From the NCBI GenBank assembly GCA_964647485.1, contig CAZYHV010000002.1, positions 147,996-211,995 of the forward strand: 64,000 bases of DNA, written 5' to 3'. A program made the position numbers and the translations under genes. Under the pieces are notes generated by a model, which saw only the letters and a list, made by a program, of their open reading frames with translations, did not search any database and was not told the DNA's origin. The DNA is from FW021-bin31 sp964647485 (lineage in GTDB: Bacteria > Bacteroidota > Bacteroidia > Chitinophagales > Chitinophagaceae). This document shows positions 36,755 to 45,537 of the stretch, in pieces; positions within the stretch are counted from its first letter, which is position 1; each line of letters starts with the position of its first letter.

Positions 36755-37240
36755 ATGCCGAAAATCATTAATGCCACTCCGGAAGATATTCCTCAAATAC
36801 ATCAGCTGGCTTATAAAATATGGCCCTCTGCTTTTGAGAATATTTTGCAACCAAAACAAATAAATTATATGCTCGAATGGATGTATAGTCCGAATTCTTT
36901 GACTCAACAAATGAAAGAAAACCACCACTTTTTATTATTAGAAAAAAAACAAAGCTACATTGGTTATTGCTCCTACCACCAAAATCAGGAGACCACCTTT
37001 CTTCAAAAGATCTATATCCTTCCGAAAGAACAAGGAAAGGGATATGGTAAAAAAATGCTAACAAAGGTGATCTCTAAAGCTAAGCTTTCCCACTCCAAAA
37101 GTCTTCGATTAAATGTAAACCGATATAATAATGCTGTAAAGTTCTACCAAAATATGGGATTCCAAATACTTTATCAGGAAGATAATCCAATCGGAAATGG
37201 CTTTTATATGAATGATTTTGTTATGGAACTTTCTTTATAA
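36755..37240 (+). CDS. GNAT-family N-acetyltransferase
   Basis: Single-domain acetyltransferase of 161 residues. The core is present: LQKIYILPKEQGKGYGKKML gives beta4 and the acetyl-CoA loop (QGKGYG), then the LRLNVNRYNNAVKFYQNMGF segment typical of the C-terminal half. This is the RimI/YncA-like layout; the acceptor is unknown. A GTG seven codons upstream (36734) is in frame, but the ATG at 36755 gives the usual N-terminus IINATPEDIPQIHQLAY. It stands alone, divergent from the 389-aa GNAT-like gene. Confidence 0.85.
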   Translation: MPKIINATPEDIPQIHQLAYKIWPSAFENILQPKQINYMLEWMYSPNSLTQQMKENHHFLLLEKKQSYIGYCSYHQNQETTFLQKIYILPKEQGKGYGKKMLTKVISKAKLSHSKSLRLNVNRYNNAVKFYQNMGFQILYQEDNPIGNGFYMNDFVMELSL

Positions 37241-37306
37241 AGTTATGTCATCCAAATCCATCTCTTTTTCATGAAGATATGATATGCCTTAAAAATTTTT
37301 TTTCTT

Positions 37307-37314
37307 TATCTTTG
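37307..37314 (+). promoter_or_regulatory. -7 promoter box (TATCTTTG) of the OmpA-domain operon
   Basis: Exact TAnnTTTG match 25 bp before the ATG at 37340. Confidence 0.6.
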
Positions 37315-37339
37315 TATGGCATTTTAATCCAATTTCATC

Positions 37340-38599
37340 ATGAAACATTTCTTTTATACAATTTCCATATTGGTATTGTTATTTGGCTATTCACAACAAG
37401 CACACGGACAAATATTTAGACGCATTAAAGATAAAGTAGAAGATAAAGTAGTTAATAAGGTAGATGATGCCATTGACAATGCCACTAACCCTTCAGAGAA
37501 AGATACTGACAATAATAGTAATAATGAGTATCAGAACAACTCTCCCGAAGCAGAAAAAAAAGGCACTTCTTCATCTCAGCCCACCTCATCCTCTAACAAC
37601 GTTACGCTAACCTCCTATAAAAACTATGATTTCGTTCCGGGAGACAAAATTATGCTGGTTTCCAATTTCTCCAATCGAAGGAATGCCGCTTTACCTTCAA
37701 AATTCGGACTATTACAGGGGACGGCTGAAATTCAAACCTATCAGGGAGAAAAGGTGTTAGAATTGGAAAGAGGGTCTAATATTGCCCTGGTTCCATTAAT
37801 GAAGAGTAAGAACTATCTTCCCGATCAATTCACTCTTGAATTTGATTTATTGATACCTAAAATTGATAATGGTTATAAGACCTTTTCGGTCTTTTTCTTT
37901 AAGAGTAATACGACAAAAGAGGATATAAAGGCTCCCCTTCATAAAGAAAAACATTTTCAATTTAAAATAGATGTAGCCGATAAAGGATATATTGATTTTG
38001 GGGAATCTATCTCTAACAAAAAACCCAGACCCGCATTGTCTAAATCTCTTAGGAAGCCCGGCGTTTGGCACCACATTGCCCTTTATGTACACAACAATGT
38101 CGGAAAAGCTTATATCGACCAATATCGGGTAGCTGCTACGAATATGTTACCCACGGGAATGGTGAAGATGGCCATCAAAACCGACGGTGATTTAGAATAT
38201 CTTATCAAAAATATAAGATTGGCCAAAGGTGGATCAGATGTATACCAAAAGATTGTAAGTGACGGAAAATATGTCACTCATGGTATCCATTTTGCTTCCG
38301 GTAAGTCAGAAATTCTTCCTGAATCTATGGGAACCATTAATGAAATGTTCAGCGTATTGAAAAAACATAATGACCTTCAATTAGAAATCGATGGTTATAC
38401 CGACAGCGACGGCAGCGAGCAATTGAATGCAAAACTATCTCAAGCCCGTGCAACGGCTGTAAAGAAAAAATTGGTTGCCATGGGCATCGATACGTCCAGA
38501 TTGACAACGAAAGGATTTGGTGAAGACAATCCTATAGACACGAATGCTACCCCCGAAGGAAAAGCAAACAACAGACGGGTAGAATTTGTAAAACAATAA
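37340..38599 (+). CDS. OmpA-family outer-membrane or periplasmic protein
   Basis: 419 residues. A signal peptide ends at AHGQ. A lysine/aspartate-rich amphipathic helix follows (RRIKDKVEDKVVNKVDDAID), then a Ser/Asn-rich linker and a ~200-residue beta-rich domain like a concanavalin/LamG fold (LTLEFDLLIPKIDNGYKTF). The C-terminal OmpA peptidoglycan-binding domain (about 315-419) has HFASGKSEILPES, LEIDGYTDSDGS and NRRVEFVKQ. It should tether the cell surface to the wall. It is the first gene of a two-gene operon, with 12 bp before the next start. Confidence 0.88.
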   Translation: MKHFFYTISILVLLFGYSQQAHGQIFRRIKDKVEDKVVNKVDDAIDNATNPSEKDTDNNSNNEYQNNSPEAEKKGTSSSQPTSSSNNVTLTSYKNYDFVPGDKIMLVSNFSNRRNAALPSKFGLLQGTAEIQTYQGEKVLELERGSNIALVPLMKSKNYLPDQFTLEFDLLIPKIDNGYKTFSVFFFKSNTTKEDIKAPLHKEKHFQFKIDVADKGYIDFGESISNKKPRPALSKSLRKPGVWHHIALYVHNNVGKAYIDQYRVAATNMLPTGMVKMAIKTDGDLEYLIKNIRLAKGGSDVYQKIVSDGKYVTHGIHFASGKSEILPESMGTINEMFSVLKKHNDLQLEIDGYTDSDGSEQLNAKLSQARATAVKKKLVAMGIDTSRLTTKGFGEDNPIDTNATPEGKANNRRVEFVKQ

Positions 38600-38611
38600 A
38601 ACAGGCTCAAT

Positions 38612-40006
38612 ATGACAAAAAAAATTATCCTTTTATTTGCCGGTGTATTATTGCTATCCGCCCCCTCACAAGCACAGTTCAAAAAGCTTATTAAAAAAGC
38701 AAAAAAACATGCTGTAGAAAGCGTTTTAGGCAAGGAGGAGTCAGACGACAATCCCAATCAAGAAAACAAAGAGAAAACAACTCCGGAACAAGCTTCGAAT
38801 TCCTCTTCAGATCAGCCCAACTCTCAATCGGAAGAGGGTCAGCACATGCCCCAACCCAAACCTATCGACTTCCCGGTCACCGGGGATACCATTTACGCCC
38901 TCCATGGTATATTTGCACCTGTTCTAGACGGGGCTGCCGCCAAGATTAAACAAACACCTCAGGGAAAATACTTTTTTGAATTAGCTCGAGAAAAAGGGCT
39001 CAAAGGCTCTGATGCAGATATCCTTAGAGAATCAATGGATACTGAGAATAGAGAAATAATACAGGAAATAAACGAAAAAATAGAAGAGAAATTTCCGAAA
39101 GCAAGCCGAAAAGCACGTAAAGAACAACGCAAAAGACAACGTAAAAGACGAAATTTAAAAAAGATTCCCGGGAATTCCCCTACCAACCCTGCCTGGAGTG
39201 GCATATCAGTTCCTTCCCTGGCTTTCTGGGCCTATGTAGGAAGTTTTGACATCTGGTTTACTCCCCGGTATATTAAGGCCTCCATGCGACATACGCATTT
39301 CACCATGGCAGATGCTTTTGGCATCAATATGGTAAGCATTACAGACTTATTAGATAACAAAGCCTACGGCGTAGGTAGCGTACTGGGAACTCAATTTGCC
39401 ATGGTCAAAGATTTAGACACCATCGAACACAATATTTACGATGCATACGGACTGGTAAAAAGTGCATACCTCGGTGTCCCCGGAATAGAAATTGAAGCCG
39501 GAAAAGCGGGAATGTATGGGAAATACCACACTGTATCCGAAAAAATTGTCATTCCCGTAAAGCCCTATACCGATCCGGCTACCGGTAAAAAATCGGATGG
39601 CCTGCTTTATTTACATGATATACTCTCCGACCGGGAAGATTTGGGGCAGCATCCTCCTCACTACAATCCTCATTATAAACTCATTTATAAATTCTACTTT
39701 ACGCATGATCTGGATAAATATCTGACCAAAGAGCAAAAAACAAAGCTGGCTAATGGAATAACGGGCAAAGAAGGCATCTGCATTGGTGCCAAAATCTCCG
39801 ATGAAAACGGAAATTCTGCGAACTATCGGTTAATTAATGTTAAAGTTACCCCTGTCGACAAAGGAGCCTTTCAGGTTCCGGATGATTATCCCATTATGAC
39901 ACAACAAGAATTGAATGAAGAGATGAAAAAGAAATTTAGTCTGAAACATCTGTTCAAAGGGGCAGTAAAAAATATAAAAAGCGATAGTAAGGAGGAAACT
40001 AAATAA
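38612..40006 (+). CDS. Secreted protein of unknown function in operon with the OmpA-domain gene
   Basis: 464 residues with a clear signal peptide (IILLFAGVLLLSAPSQAQ). Like its neighbour, the mature N-terminus is a basic amphipathic helix (FKKLIKKAKKHAVESVLGK) followed by a low-complexity Asn/Ser/Gln linker. A strongly basic segment (KASRKARKEQRKRQRKRRNLK) lies near residue 165. The C-terminal ~280 residues look folded and include WAYVGSFDIWFTPRYIKASM and many aromatic residues. I do not recognise the family. Co-expression with the OmpA protein suggests a shared envelope role. A bidirectional terminator follows 25 bp after the stop. Confidence 0.75.
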   Translation: MTKKIILLFAGVLLLSAPSQAQFKKLIKKAKKHAVESVLGKEESDDNPNQENKEKTTPEQASNSSSDQPNSQSEEGQHMPQPKPIDFPVTGDTIYALHGIFAPVLDGAAAKIKQTPQGKYFFELAREKGLKGSDADILRESMDTENREIIQEINEKIEEKFPKASRKARKEQRKRQRKRRNLKKIPGNSPTNPAWSGISVPSLAFWAYVGSFDIWFTPRYIKASMRHTHFTMADAFGINMVSITDLLDNKAYGVGSVLGTQFAMVKDLDTIEHNIYDAYGLVKSAYLGVPGIEIEAGKAGMYGKYHTVSEKIVIPVKPYTDPATGKKSDGLLYLHDILSDREDLGQHPPHYNPHYKLIYKFYFTHDLDKYLTKEQKTKLANGITGKEGICIGAKISDENGNSANYRLINVKVTPVDKGAFQVPDDYPIMTQQELNEEMKKKFSLKHLFKGAVKNIKSDSKEETK

Positions 40007-40030
40007 CACCATCCTTATTACTAAAAAAAT

Positions 40031-40076
40031 ATAAAGATGAAGTAAATCCTCTAATTAAGGCTTACTTCATCTTTAT
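40031..40076. terminator. Bidirectional terminator between convergent genes
   Basis: Perfect stem of about 15 bp (40031-40045 with 40062-40076) and a 16-base loop. It serves the plus-strand OmpA operon; its right arm lies in the last codons of the minus-strand DUF4153 remnant, so it would also stop that transcript. Confidence 0.8.
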
Positions 40077-42064
40077 CATGAAGAATAACTATGCCCGTTC
40101 CTGTTTGTAAGTGAAAAATACGATCTGTTTCTCTTCCATAAAGATATTGAAAGATTATTTCCCCTTGTATCCCGTTAATAGAAAAAGGAAAATTAGCCTT
40201 AATGGAATCTGCCAGCCTCCGATCTTTATCAGATTTCAGGTTCTTTGAAATTTTTTCCCGGATAAGGTCGTCCAATTCCAGCGTATCACTTCCACTAATC
40301 AATAGATGGGTTTCTCCTCTTTCCGAATTGTACTGCCTTTCAAGCTTCAATTGAGATCCAAAAGTCGTAAGTGAATTACCTACATCAAAAAAATAAAGTT
40401 TTGAAGACTTTTTGATTGAATAATCGTAATCACTTCCATAGAAAGAATGATAACGATTAGAAGCCGGGTATTCAGACCGATTTCCATCTACATATATCTT
40501 TTTAAATAAGGATGAAAAAGCATAATAACTTGTATTGCTCTTAAGTTCATGAATTTGTTTTTGTCGAAGATATTGAAATATAAAATCAGTGCTTTGATGC
40601 GCTTTAACCCGCAATATTCACCATTTTTTTGAAACAACTCTAAAAATCGTTTAAAATCAATAGCTTGGCAAACTTTTTCATGTTTTGATCGTTCCCCAAA
40701 TTTGAGGAATAGTTTGAAATTATCTTTTTGCATCTACCGCGTTACAAACTCCTTGCAGTAGGCTACTACTGCGGTGGAGTTCGATGCCTTGTAGCTACAA
40801 AAAGCTAATCTCATGAATAATGCGGGTTAAGATACCTGTACTTATCTTGTAGTTGAGCAACCCGTTGTCCATTTATCTTCTTTTCTGTTTGAATTTTTCC
40901 TTCTTTCAACAACTACCCTTCTTCCAATAGCGTCAGAAATCGTTTTTCCTGGCTACGGATTCCGGTCGCATAGACATTGAAATAAGGAATGAGCAGGATA
41001 AAAATCCCCAATCCGAACAAGGTCAGCGGAATCGTTCTAATCCTGGGTTTCTTAAGAAATAAAAAATAAAAGCTGATAAAAGTTAGCCACACTGCCAGAA
41101 ATAAAACAAAGTACCGTCCTTCTGTCAACCCATAATTTTTAATCCGAACACCGATAGCAACATATAATAAGACGAGCAAAGGGAGAAGCGTATAGAAAAA
41201 TACTTTTCGGAAAGCCTTTATCCAGGACTTTTCCGAATCCTTCATTAAGGGATGAACCAACAAAAGTCCCAAAATTCCTACCAAGGCATAGATGAGTACC
41301 ATATATGAAACCTGACCACGAGGTAAATCAAAATTGACCAAAATACGAATTCCGTAGAGGACTAAAATGATCAGGTAAACAAACAGTAAAGGAATAAGTA
41401 CGTATTGCGTAAAAAATTTCAACACCTTAGGATAAGGAGTATCTCTTTCCAATTCCGGCAGTCCTCCGGCAGAAAAAAGTGCAAAAATCAAACTGCTTCC
41501 AAAAATAAAACAGAAGTCAAAAATATTGAGATAGATCTGATTAAAAGGAATATTAAATAACTCCTGAATCGTTAGAATAGCCAACTCCAAACCTCCGGTT
41601 AAGACGGCAGAAAACACCACTGTCATAAATGAATTAATAAAGAGCTTTTTATTGTAATTCCAGAATTTTTCTCTCGGTTGTTGGCGAGAAAAATACGGCG
41701 CAAGGGCGACCAAGAGATGGGCTAAAATGAAGCAAGGCGCAAGAACAAAGAGGTATCTCTTTTCAAAAAGATATTCCTTGTCCGGTAGAATAAAGACAAA
41801 AAACACAATTAAAAAACACAATCCCAATAGATTCCATAATCCCCTTCTACCATAACGTTGTCCCAAAAAGGACAATCCAAAACCAAGAGAGACCCCAATT
41901 GCAGTACTAAAGGCAAGTTTAGTCCAAAGAAAATCAACTTGGTATCCATTTTGAATAACACAGACAGATAAGGCAAATCCGGCAGCCATAATCAGTGGGA
42001 AATAATAAGCCTTTATTGCCTTTCGAAGGTTTTCTGTGATGTTTGAAAAAAATTTCTTTATCAT
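40051..42064 (-). pseudogene. DUF4153 membrane protein gene split by a 219-bp insertion and carrying an internal stop
   Basis: The N-terminal part (42064 to 40913, 383 aa) has about ten membrane helices and looks like DUF4153, ending LEEG at a TAG (40913-40915). Past that TAG the same frame continues for 27 codons to the insertion at 40826. After the insertion a second open stretch (to 40051) encodes a soluble C-terminal domain (DFIFQYLRQKQIHEL ... HDKDEVSLN). Removing the element and one TTAA copy joins both parts in frame, giving 597 codons (596 residues counting the TAG position), a usual length for DUF4153. So the gene was interrupted by the element and has one further nonsense change. 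The family call for the C-terminal part is inferred from continuity. Confidence 0.8.
40608..40826. mobile_element. 219-bp MITE-like element with 13-bp terminal inverted repeats and TTAA target duplication
   Basis: Ends are CCCGCAATATTCA (40608-40620) and its near-perfect inverse TGAATAATGCGGG (40814-40826), 12 of 13 matching. It is flanked by TTAA on both sides (40604-40607 and 40827-40830). It carries no transposase; a short minus-strand frame of about 44 codons inside runs out of the left end. A perfect 7-bp hairpin (GCAGTAG/CTACTGC) lies at 40755-40772. A second copy starts at 63949. The transposase that mobilises it is not in the window. Confidence 0.8.
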
Positions 42065-42241
42065 GGTGGTTCTGATTAAATATTATGGATTACGAAGCAA
42101 AAAAATTGAAATATTAATTTAAAAATAGATTTTTAATAACCTGTTTAATACCTATACGTAAGTATTGAGACTTTATTCGGAGATACAAAATTAAAAAACT
42201 ATAGATAACCGAAAAGGGCAAAAGATAACAGAAAGATAGGA

Positions 42242-42259
42242 CGACAAAGTATTTACAAG
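42242..42259 (-). promoter_or_regulatory. Shared direct-repeat operator, copy 1 (variant)
   Basis: CGACAAAGTATTTACAAG, two hexamers with an 11-bp period, upstream of the DUF4153 remnant. It deviates most from the consensus CTACAAAKTGTCTACAAG. The flanking ~85 bp (42240-42330) resemble 44940-45030 upstream of another gene. A possible -7 box (TAATTTTG) is at 42186-42193. Confidence 0.45.
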
Positions 42260-42321
42260 AGGAACTTATCCCTATAAAGCGGACCAGGAATCCCGATTTG
42301 TACAAATTGGCATTGTGAAAC

Positions 42322-42575
42322 ATCCGCTTTATCCACGTTCTATTTCTTAGGGTATTTGGAACGCACATTTCGACAAGCTTATTTCGACAGGCTTATTTCG
42401 ACAGGCTCAATATAGCAGATGACGCGGATACTTCGTAACCGCGGATCATCGCTGATTTTAAATCCGTGTAAATCCGCGTTTGTTTACATCCGCTTTATCC
42501 GCGTTCTATTTCTTCCCCTCTTTTGGAACGCAGATGACGCGGATACGCCATAATTGCGGATTTTTTTTCATTAAT
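42322..42575. repeat. 113-bp repeat array A, about two units, with a 14-bp triple repeat
   Basis: Two units of the ATCCGCTTTATCCGCG-type repeat (cores at 42322 and 42488). Inside the first, three tandem 14-bp copies of ATTTCGACAGGCTT-type sequence (42367-42408) replace part of the unit. The array fills most of the 554-bp gap between genes; the rest (42576-42618 and 42065-42240) shows nothing else. Confidence 0.8.
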
Positions 42576-42618
42576 CCATATAAAACTCAAATACCCAAGA
42601 TAAATGCTACCCTAAGAC

Positions 42619-44153
42619 TTACAAGGGACCAACACTAAACGAAACAGCCACCACATATTGTCGTTCTGACAACGGATAAGGTTTGTCTACTACCAGAAAG
42701 CTTTGAATATCTTGCTCGCCATAATCTATTTCCTCATTATAATGAAAACTTTTAGAGGAATTGAGTACGTAGGATTGTAGCTTTTTTATTCCGTTCTGGA
42801 GATTGATTGGCGGATCGAGGTTTTTCTGCAACTTCTGCATTAAAAGTAGGCTTGTTGGTAGCCATATCGAATATTCATTGAGTCCGGTTGAAATTCCGAA
42901 GTTAAAAATTGGAACTGTAAAGTGACATATTCACAGCCTCTGTTACGGATAATTACCTTATCTCCATTATCAAATGAGACCGTTTCTACTGCAGTTATGC
43001 TATCCTTTTTGATTTGAAAATCAGTATGCTTAAAGACGCCCTTTTTGACAATAGGCTTTGCCGGCGCCCGAACACAATCTGACAAGGTATATGGTAAATC
43101 TTCTTTCATACTCACTGCAATCAACCGATAGCCTTGTGTTGTTTTTAAAAATTCAAAATGATTCTGACCTCCATTTATATTCGTTAACCTCACATCCATC
43201 AGCGGATTTTTCCAACTTTGAAAATCATTACAGTTGTTAAAATATTTTAGGATATCCTTCTGGTCACAGAGCGACAACAACAATTCATCAGGAAAAATTC
43301 CAACGGAACTCGAGTGCTTCTTCGCAGCTAAAAATTGTTGTTTCAAGGCCAAATAATGCTGTGCGATATAGGCTGATTTTGCCGTGCGTACCCAACCTCT
43401 TCCTTCTTCCCAATGCGAAATGGTATCGTAAGCCATTGCAGCAAAATGTGCCGGTGTTAATTCGCTCAAAAATGTCGACTTCCACCAGGTTTTAAATTCT
43501 TTATCATCAGTAGTAAAGGCGTAATATTGACCGTTGGTACCTTCAAAATATATCAGGGAAGAATCCTTCCCTCGTGAAGGACTGACCTGCATTGAATAAT
43601 AATTGATAGTTTGTGGCGGATGAAAATCTTGTACCAAAACCCGATTATTGGTATCGAGTAACATTGCTTCTCCACCAATCCAACTGCGGTATTCGCCATT
43701 AGTAGTTGATTCTTCTTTGGCATTTTTCAATGCAAAAACAAGTCCATTCTGTACCCGAGACAAATCACTATACTCGGCGGGAATGACAATTTCTCCTCTA
43801 CGGTTGAGCATTCCGGTTTTTCCTTTTTTCTTAAAACGGATAAAACCCTCGCTTTCACAATCAAATGCATTATCGTATATATAAGGAGATAGTGTCTTTA
43901 TTTTTTCTCCGGCTATAGTTCGAAAAAATACTTGTTGCTCATTGTTCTTTGGCTTAGCTATGGTCAAAATATGCTCCAGACGTCGGGCAGGAGTTATAGG
44001 CGACAAGGTTGCCGGGATTGTTATATTCCCATCTTGATCTTTAAACCCTATTTGAGTTGAATCCGAATTGTAAAAGGCTATCCGGCTATCCTTATTTTGA
44101 GCCCAAACCAAGTTAGAAGCAGTTAACAATAGCAGAAGAAAAATATTTTTCAT
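42619..44153 (-). pseudogene. Secreted WG-repeat-type protein gene with a frameshift near its 3' end
   Basis: Upstream part (44153 to 42840): signal peptide (MKNIFLLLLLTASNLVWAQ), then WG-like repeats (GFKDQDGNITIPA; GMLNRRGEIVIPAEYSDL) and an unrecognised domain. It stops at TAA 42840-42842, overlapping an ATG that opens a 73-codon frame to 42619. That frame (QKLQKNLDPPINLQNGIKKL ... VVAVSFSVGPL) reads as the natural C-terminal helix-plus-strand ending of the same domain, so one base has probably been lost near 42850. The alternative is two translationally coupled genes. I chose the ATG at 44153 for the signal peptide; 44186 is also possible. Confidence 0.65.
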
Positions 44154-44199
44154 TTTTGAAGTGTTTAGAAAATGATGATAAATCATTGTAGAGCTGTGT

Positions 44200-44236
44200 T
44201 ATTTACATCCGCTTTATCGGCGTTCTCCGGATACCC
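44200..44236. repeat. Fragment of the 113-bp repeat (B)
   Basis: A single degraded core (ATCCGCTTTATCGGCG at 44207) and flanks, between the frameshifted WG gene and the next gene. Confidence 0.6.
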
Positions 44237-44305
44237 TCTAAAAGATAAAAGCTCAATTCTAATAGTGTATCCGCCTACTTTCTCCTCCCTACTTAAGTTC
44301 AACAT

Positions 44306-44881
44306 TTATTCATCATTATAGGCCGATTTTTCTATGGTTTTGATCAACACAGGCTTCCCTTTTTCCCATTTGTAAATAAATTGTCCGTAAATCTGCACAC
44401 TATACCGTAGGGTGAAGACCAATTCCTTTTCCTTTGGTTGTACTTCAAATAAAATTCCTTTTTCACGTACTAATTGGGTTAAGGGCTTATTGAAAACAAA
44501 ACCTGATTCAGTACCTAAATAGATGTCGTAGGTCGAACCTCCATATATTCCGTTAGGGCCATTATTCAAAGCGAGGTCTTTGATGCCGTCAAAATTAAAA
44601 TCTTTATAAATCAGATAATTCTGATCGTTGTAGGGGAAATTCCCAGCTTCATTCAGTGCTTGTACGTGCAGTTCTAAAGCGGAAGTTTGAGTACGAAGCA
44701 ATTCTTTATCAGTTCCGGATCGATAAATTGCCACCCAGCCCGGTGTCCCGGAAGTAGCTAAATCTTCAAAATGCACTTTCCCGTAGTAATTCTGAGAAAA
44801 ATCTGTGATATTGAACGTTCGTTCCTGCGCAAATCCGGTACTTGCGAATAATAGAAGAAAAATGCACCATAGCTGTTTCAT
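44306..44881 (-). CDS. Secreted XAC2610-like protein with EF-hand-type loop
   Basis: 191 residues with a signal peptide (MKQLWCIFLLLFASTGFAQ). The mature protein carries a YKDFNFDGIKDLALNNGPNG segment, an acidic DxNxDG-type loop typical of XAC2610-related and FG-GAP-like proteins, and may bind calcium. It closely resembles the N-terminal third of the gene at 62211-63965, so the two are paralogues. A frame open much further upstream (to 45097) runs through repeat DNA and is not the real start. The promoter box at 44899-44906 and the operator at 44941-44958 support the ATG at 44881. Confidence 0.75.
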   Translation of the reverse strand: MKQLWCIFLLLFASTGFAQERTFNITDFSQNYYGKVHFEDLATSGTPGWVAIYRSGTDKELLRTQTSALELHVQALNEAGNFPYNDQNYLIYKDFNFDGIKDLALNNGPNGIYGGSTYDIYLGTESGFVFNKPLTQLVREKGILFEVQPKEKELVFTLRYSVQIYGQFIYKWEKGKPVLIKTIEKSAYNDE

Positions 44882-44898
44882 ATGCAAAGTTTGAAAAA

Positions 44899-44958
44899 CA
44901 AAGATAAGCGGAGGTTTTAAAAAATAATTAGAAAATAAGACTACAAAGTATCTACAAG
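44899..44958 (-). promoter_or_regulatory. Promoter and shared operator, copy 2
   Basis: -7 box TATCTTTG (44899-44906) and operator CTACAAAGTATCTACAAG (44941-44958, written on the plus strand), 34 bp apart. The operator is two CTACAA hexamers with an 11-bp period. Confidence 0.6.
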
Positions 44959-45020
44959 TGCAACATTTCCTTTTATAGCAACGGGAAATCCCAATTTGTA
45001 CATATTGGAGGTGTGAAAAC

Positions 45021-45519
45021 ATCCGCTTTATCCGCGTTCTATTTCTTCCCCTCTTATGGAACGCAGATGACGCGGATACGCCGTAATCGCGGATCATCGC
45101 TGATTTTTATCCGTGGAAATCTGCGTTGCCTACATCCGCTTTATCCGCGTTCTATTTCTTCCCCTCTTATGGAACGCAGATGACGCGGATACGCCGTAAT
45201 CGCGGATCATCGCTGATTTTTATCCGTGGAAATCTGCGTTGCCTACATCCGCTTTATCCGCGTTCTATTTCTACTCTTTCCTGGAACGCCGATGACGCGG
45301 ATACTCCGTAATCGCGGATCACCGCTGATTATAATCCGTGTAAATCCGCGTTTGTTTACATCCGCTTTATCCGCGTTCTATTTCTTCCCCTCTTTCCTGG
45401 AACGCACATTTCGACACGCTTATTTCGACAGGCTTATTTCGACAGGCTCAATATAGCAGATGATGCGGATACTTCGTAATCGCGGATCATCGCAGATATT
45501 TATCCGGGAAAATCTATGT
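45021..45519. repeat. 113-bp repeat array C, about 4.4 units
   Basis: Units start at 45021, 45134, 45247 and 45360, exactly 113 bp apart; the first two are identical over all 113 bases. Each unit is two back-to-back imperfect palindromes. The last unit is interrupted by three tandem 14-bp ATTTCGACAGGCTT-type copies (45408-45449). Open frames here on the plus strand are by-products of the repeat. Confidence 0.9.
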
Positions 45520-45537
45520 TTTTAAATAATTTAATTG

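Noticed and set aside
40488..40733. 81-codon frame starting inside the MITE
   Set aside because: It crosses the element boundary into the DUF4153 remnant in the wrong frame. At most its first ~44 codons could be a transposase remnant, which I cannot identify.
42114..42368. 84-codon minus-strand frame upstream of the DUF4153 remnant
   Set aside because: It runs through the operator block and the repeat, and resembles the false N-terminal extension of the 44306 gene only because that DNA is shared.
45126..45456. Open plus-strand frames across the 113-bp repeats (also at 49166-49369)
   Set aside because: They arise from the repeat being read in different frames, have no start signal and encode only repeat-derived peptides.
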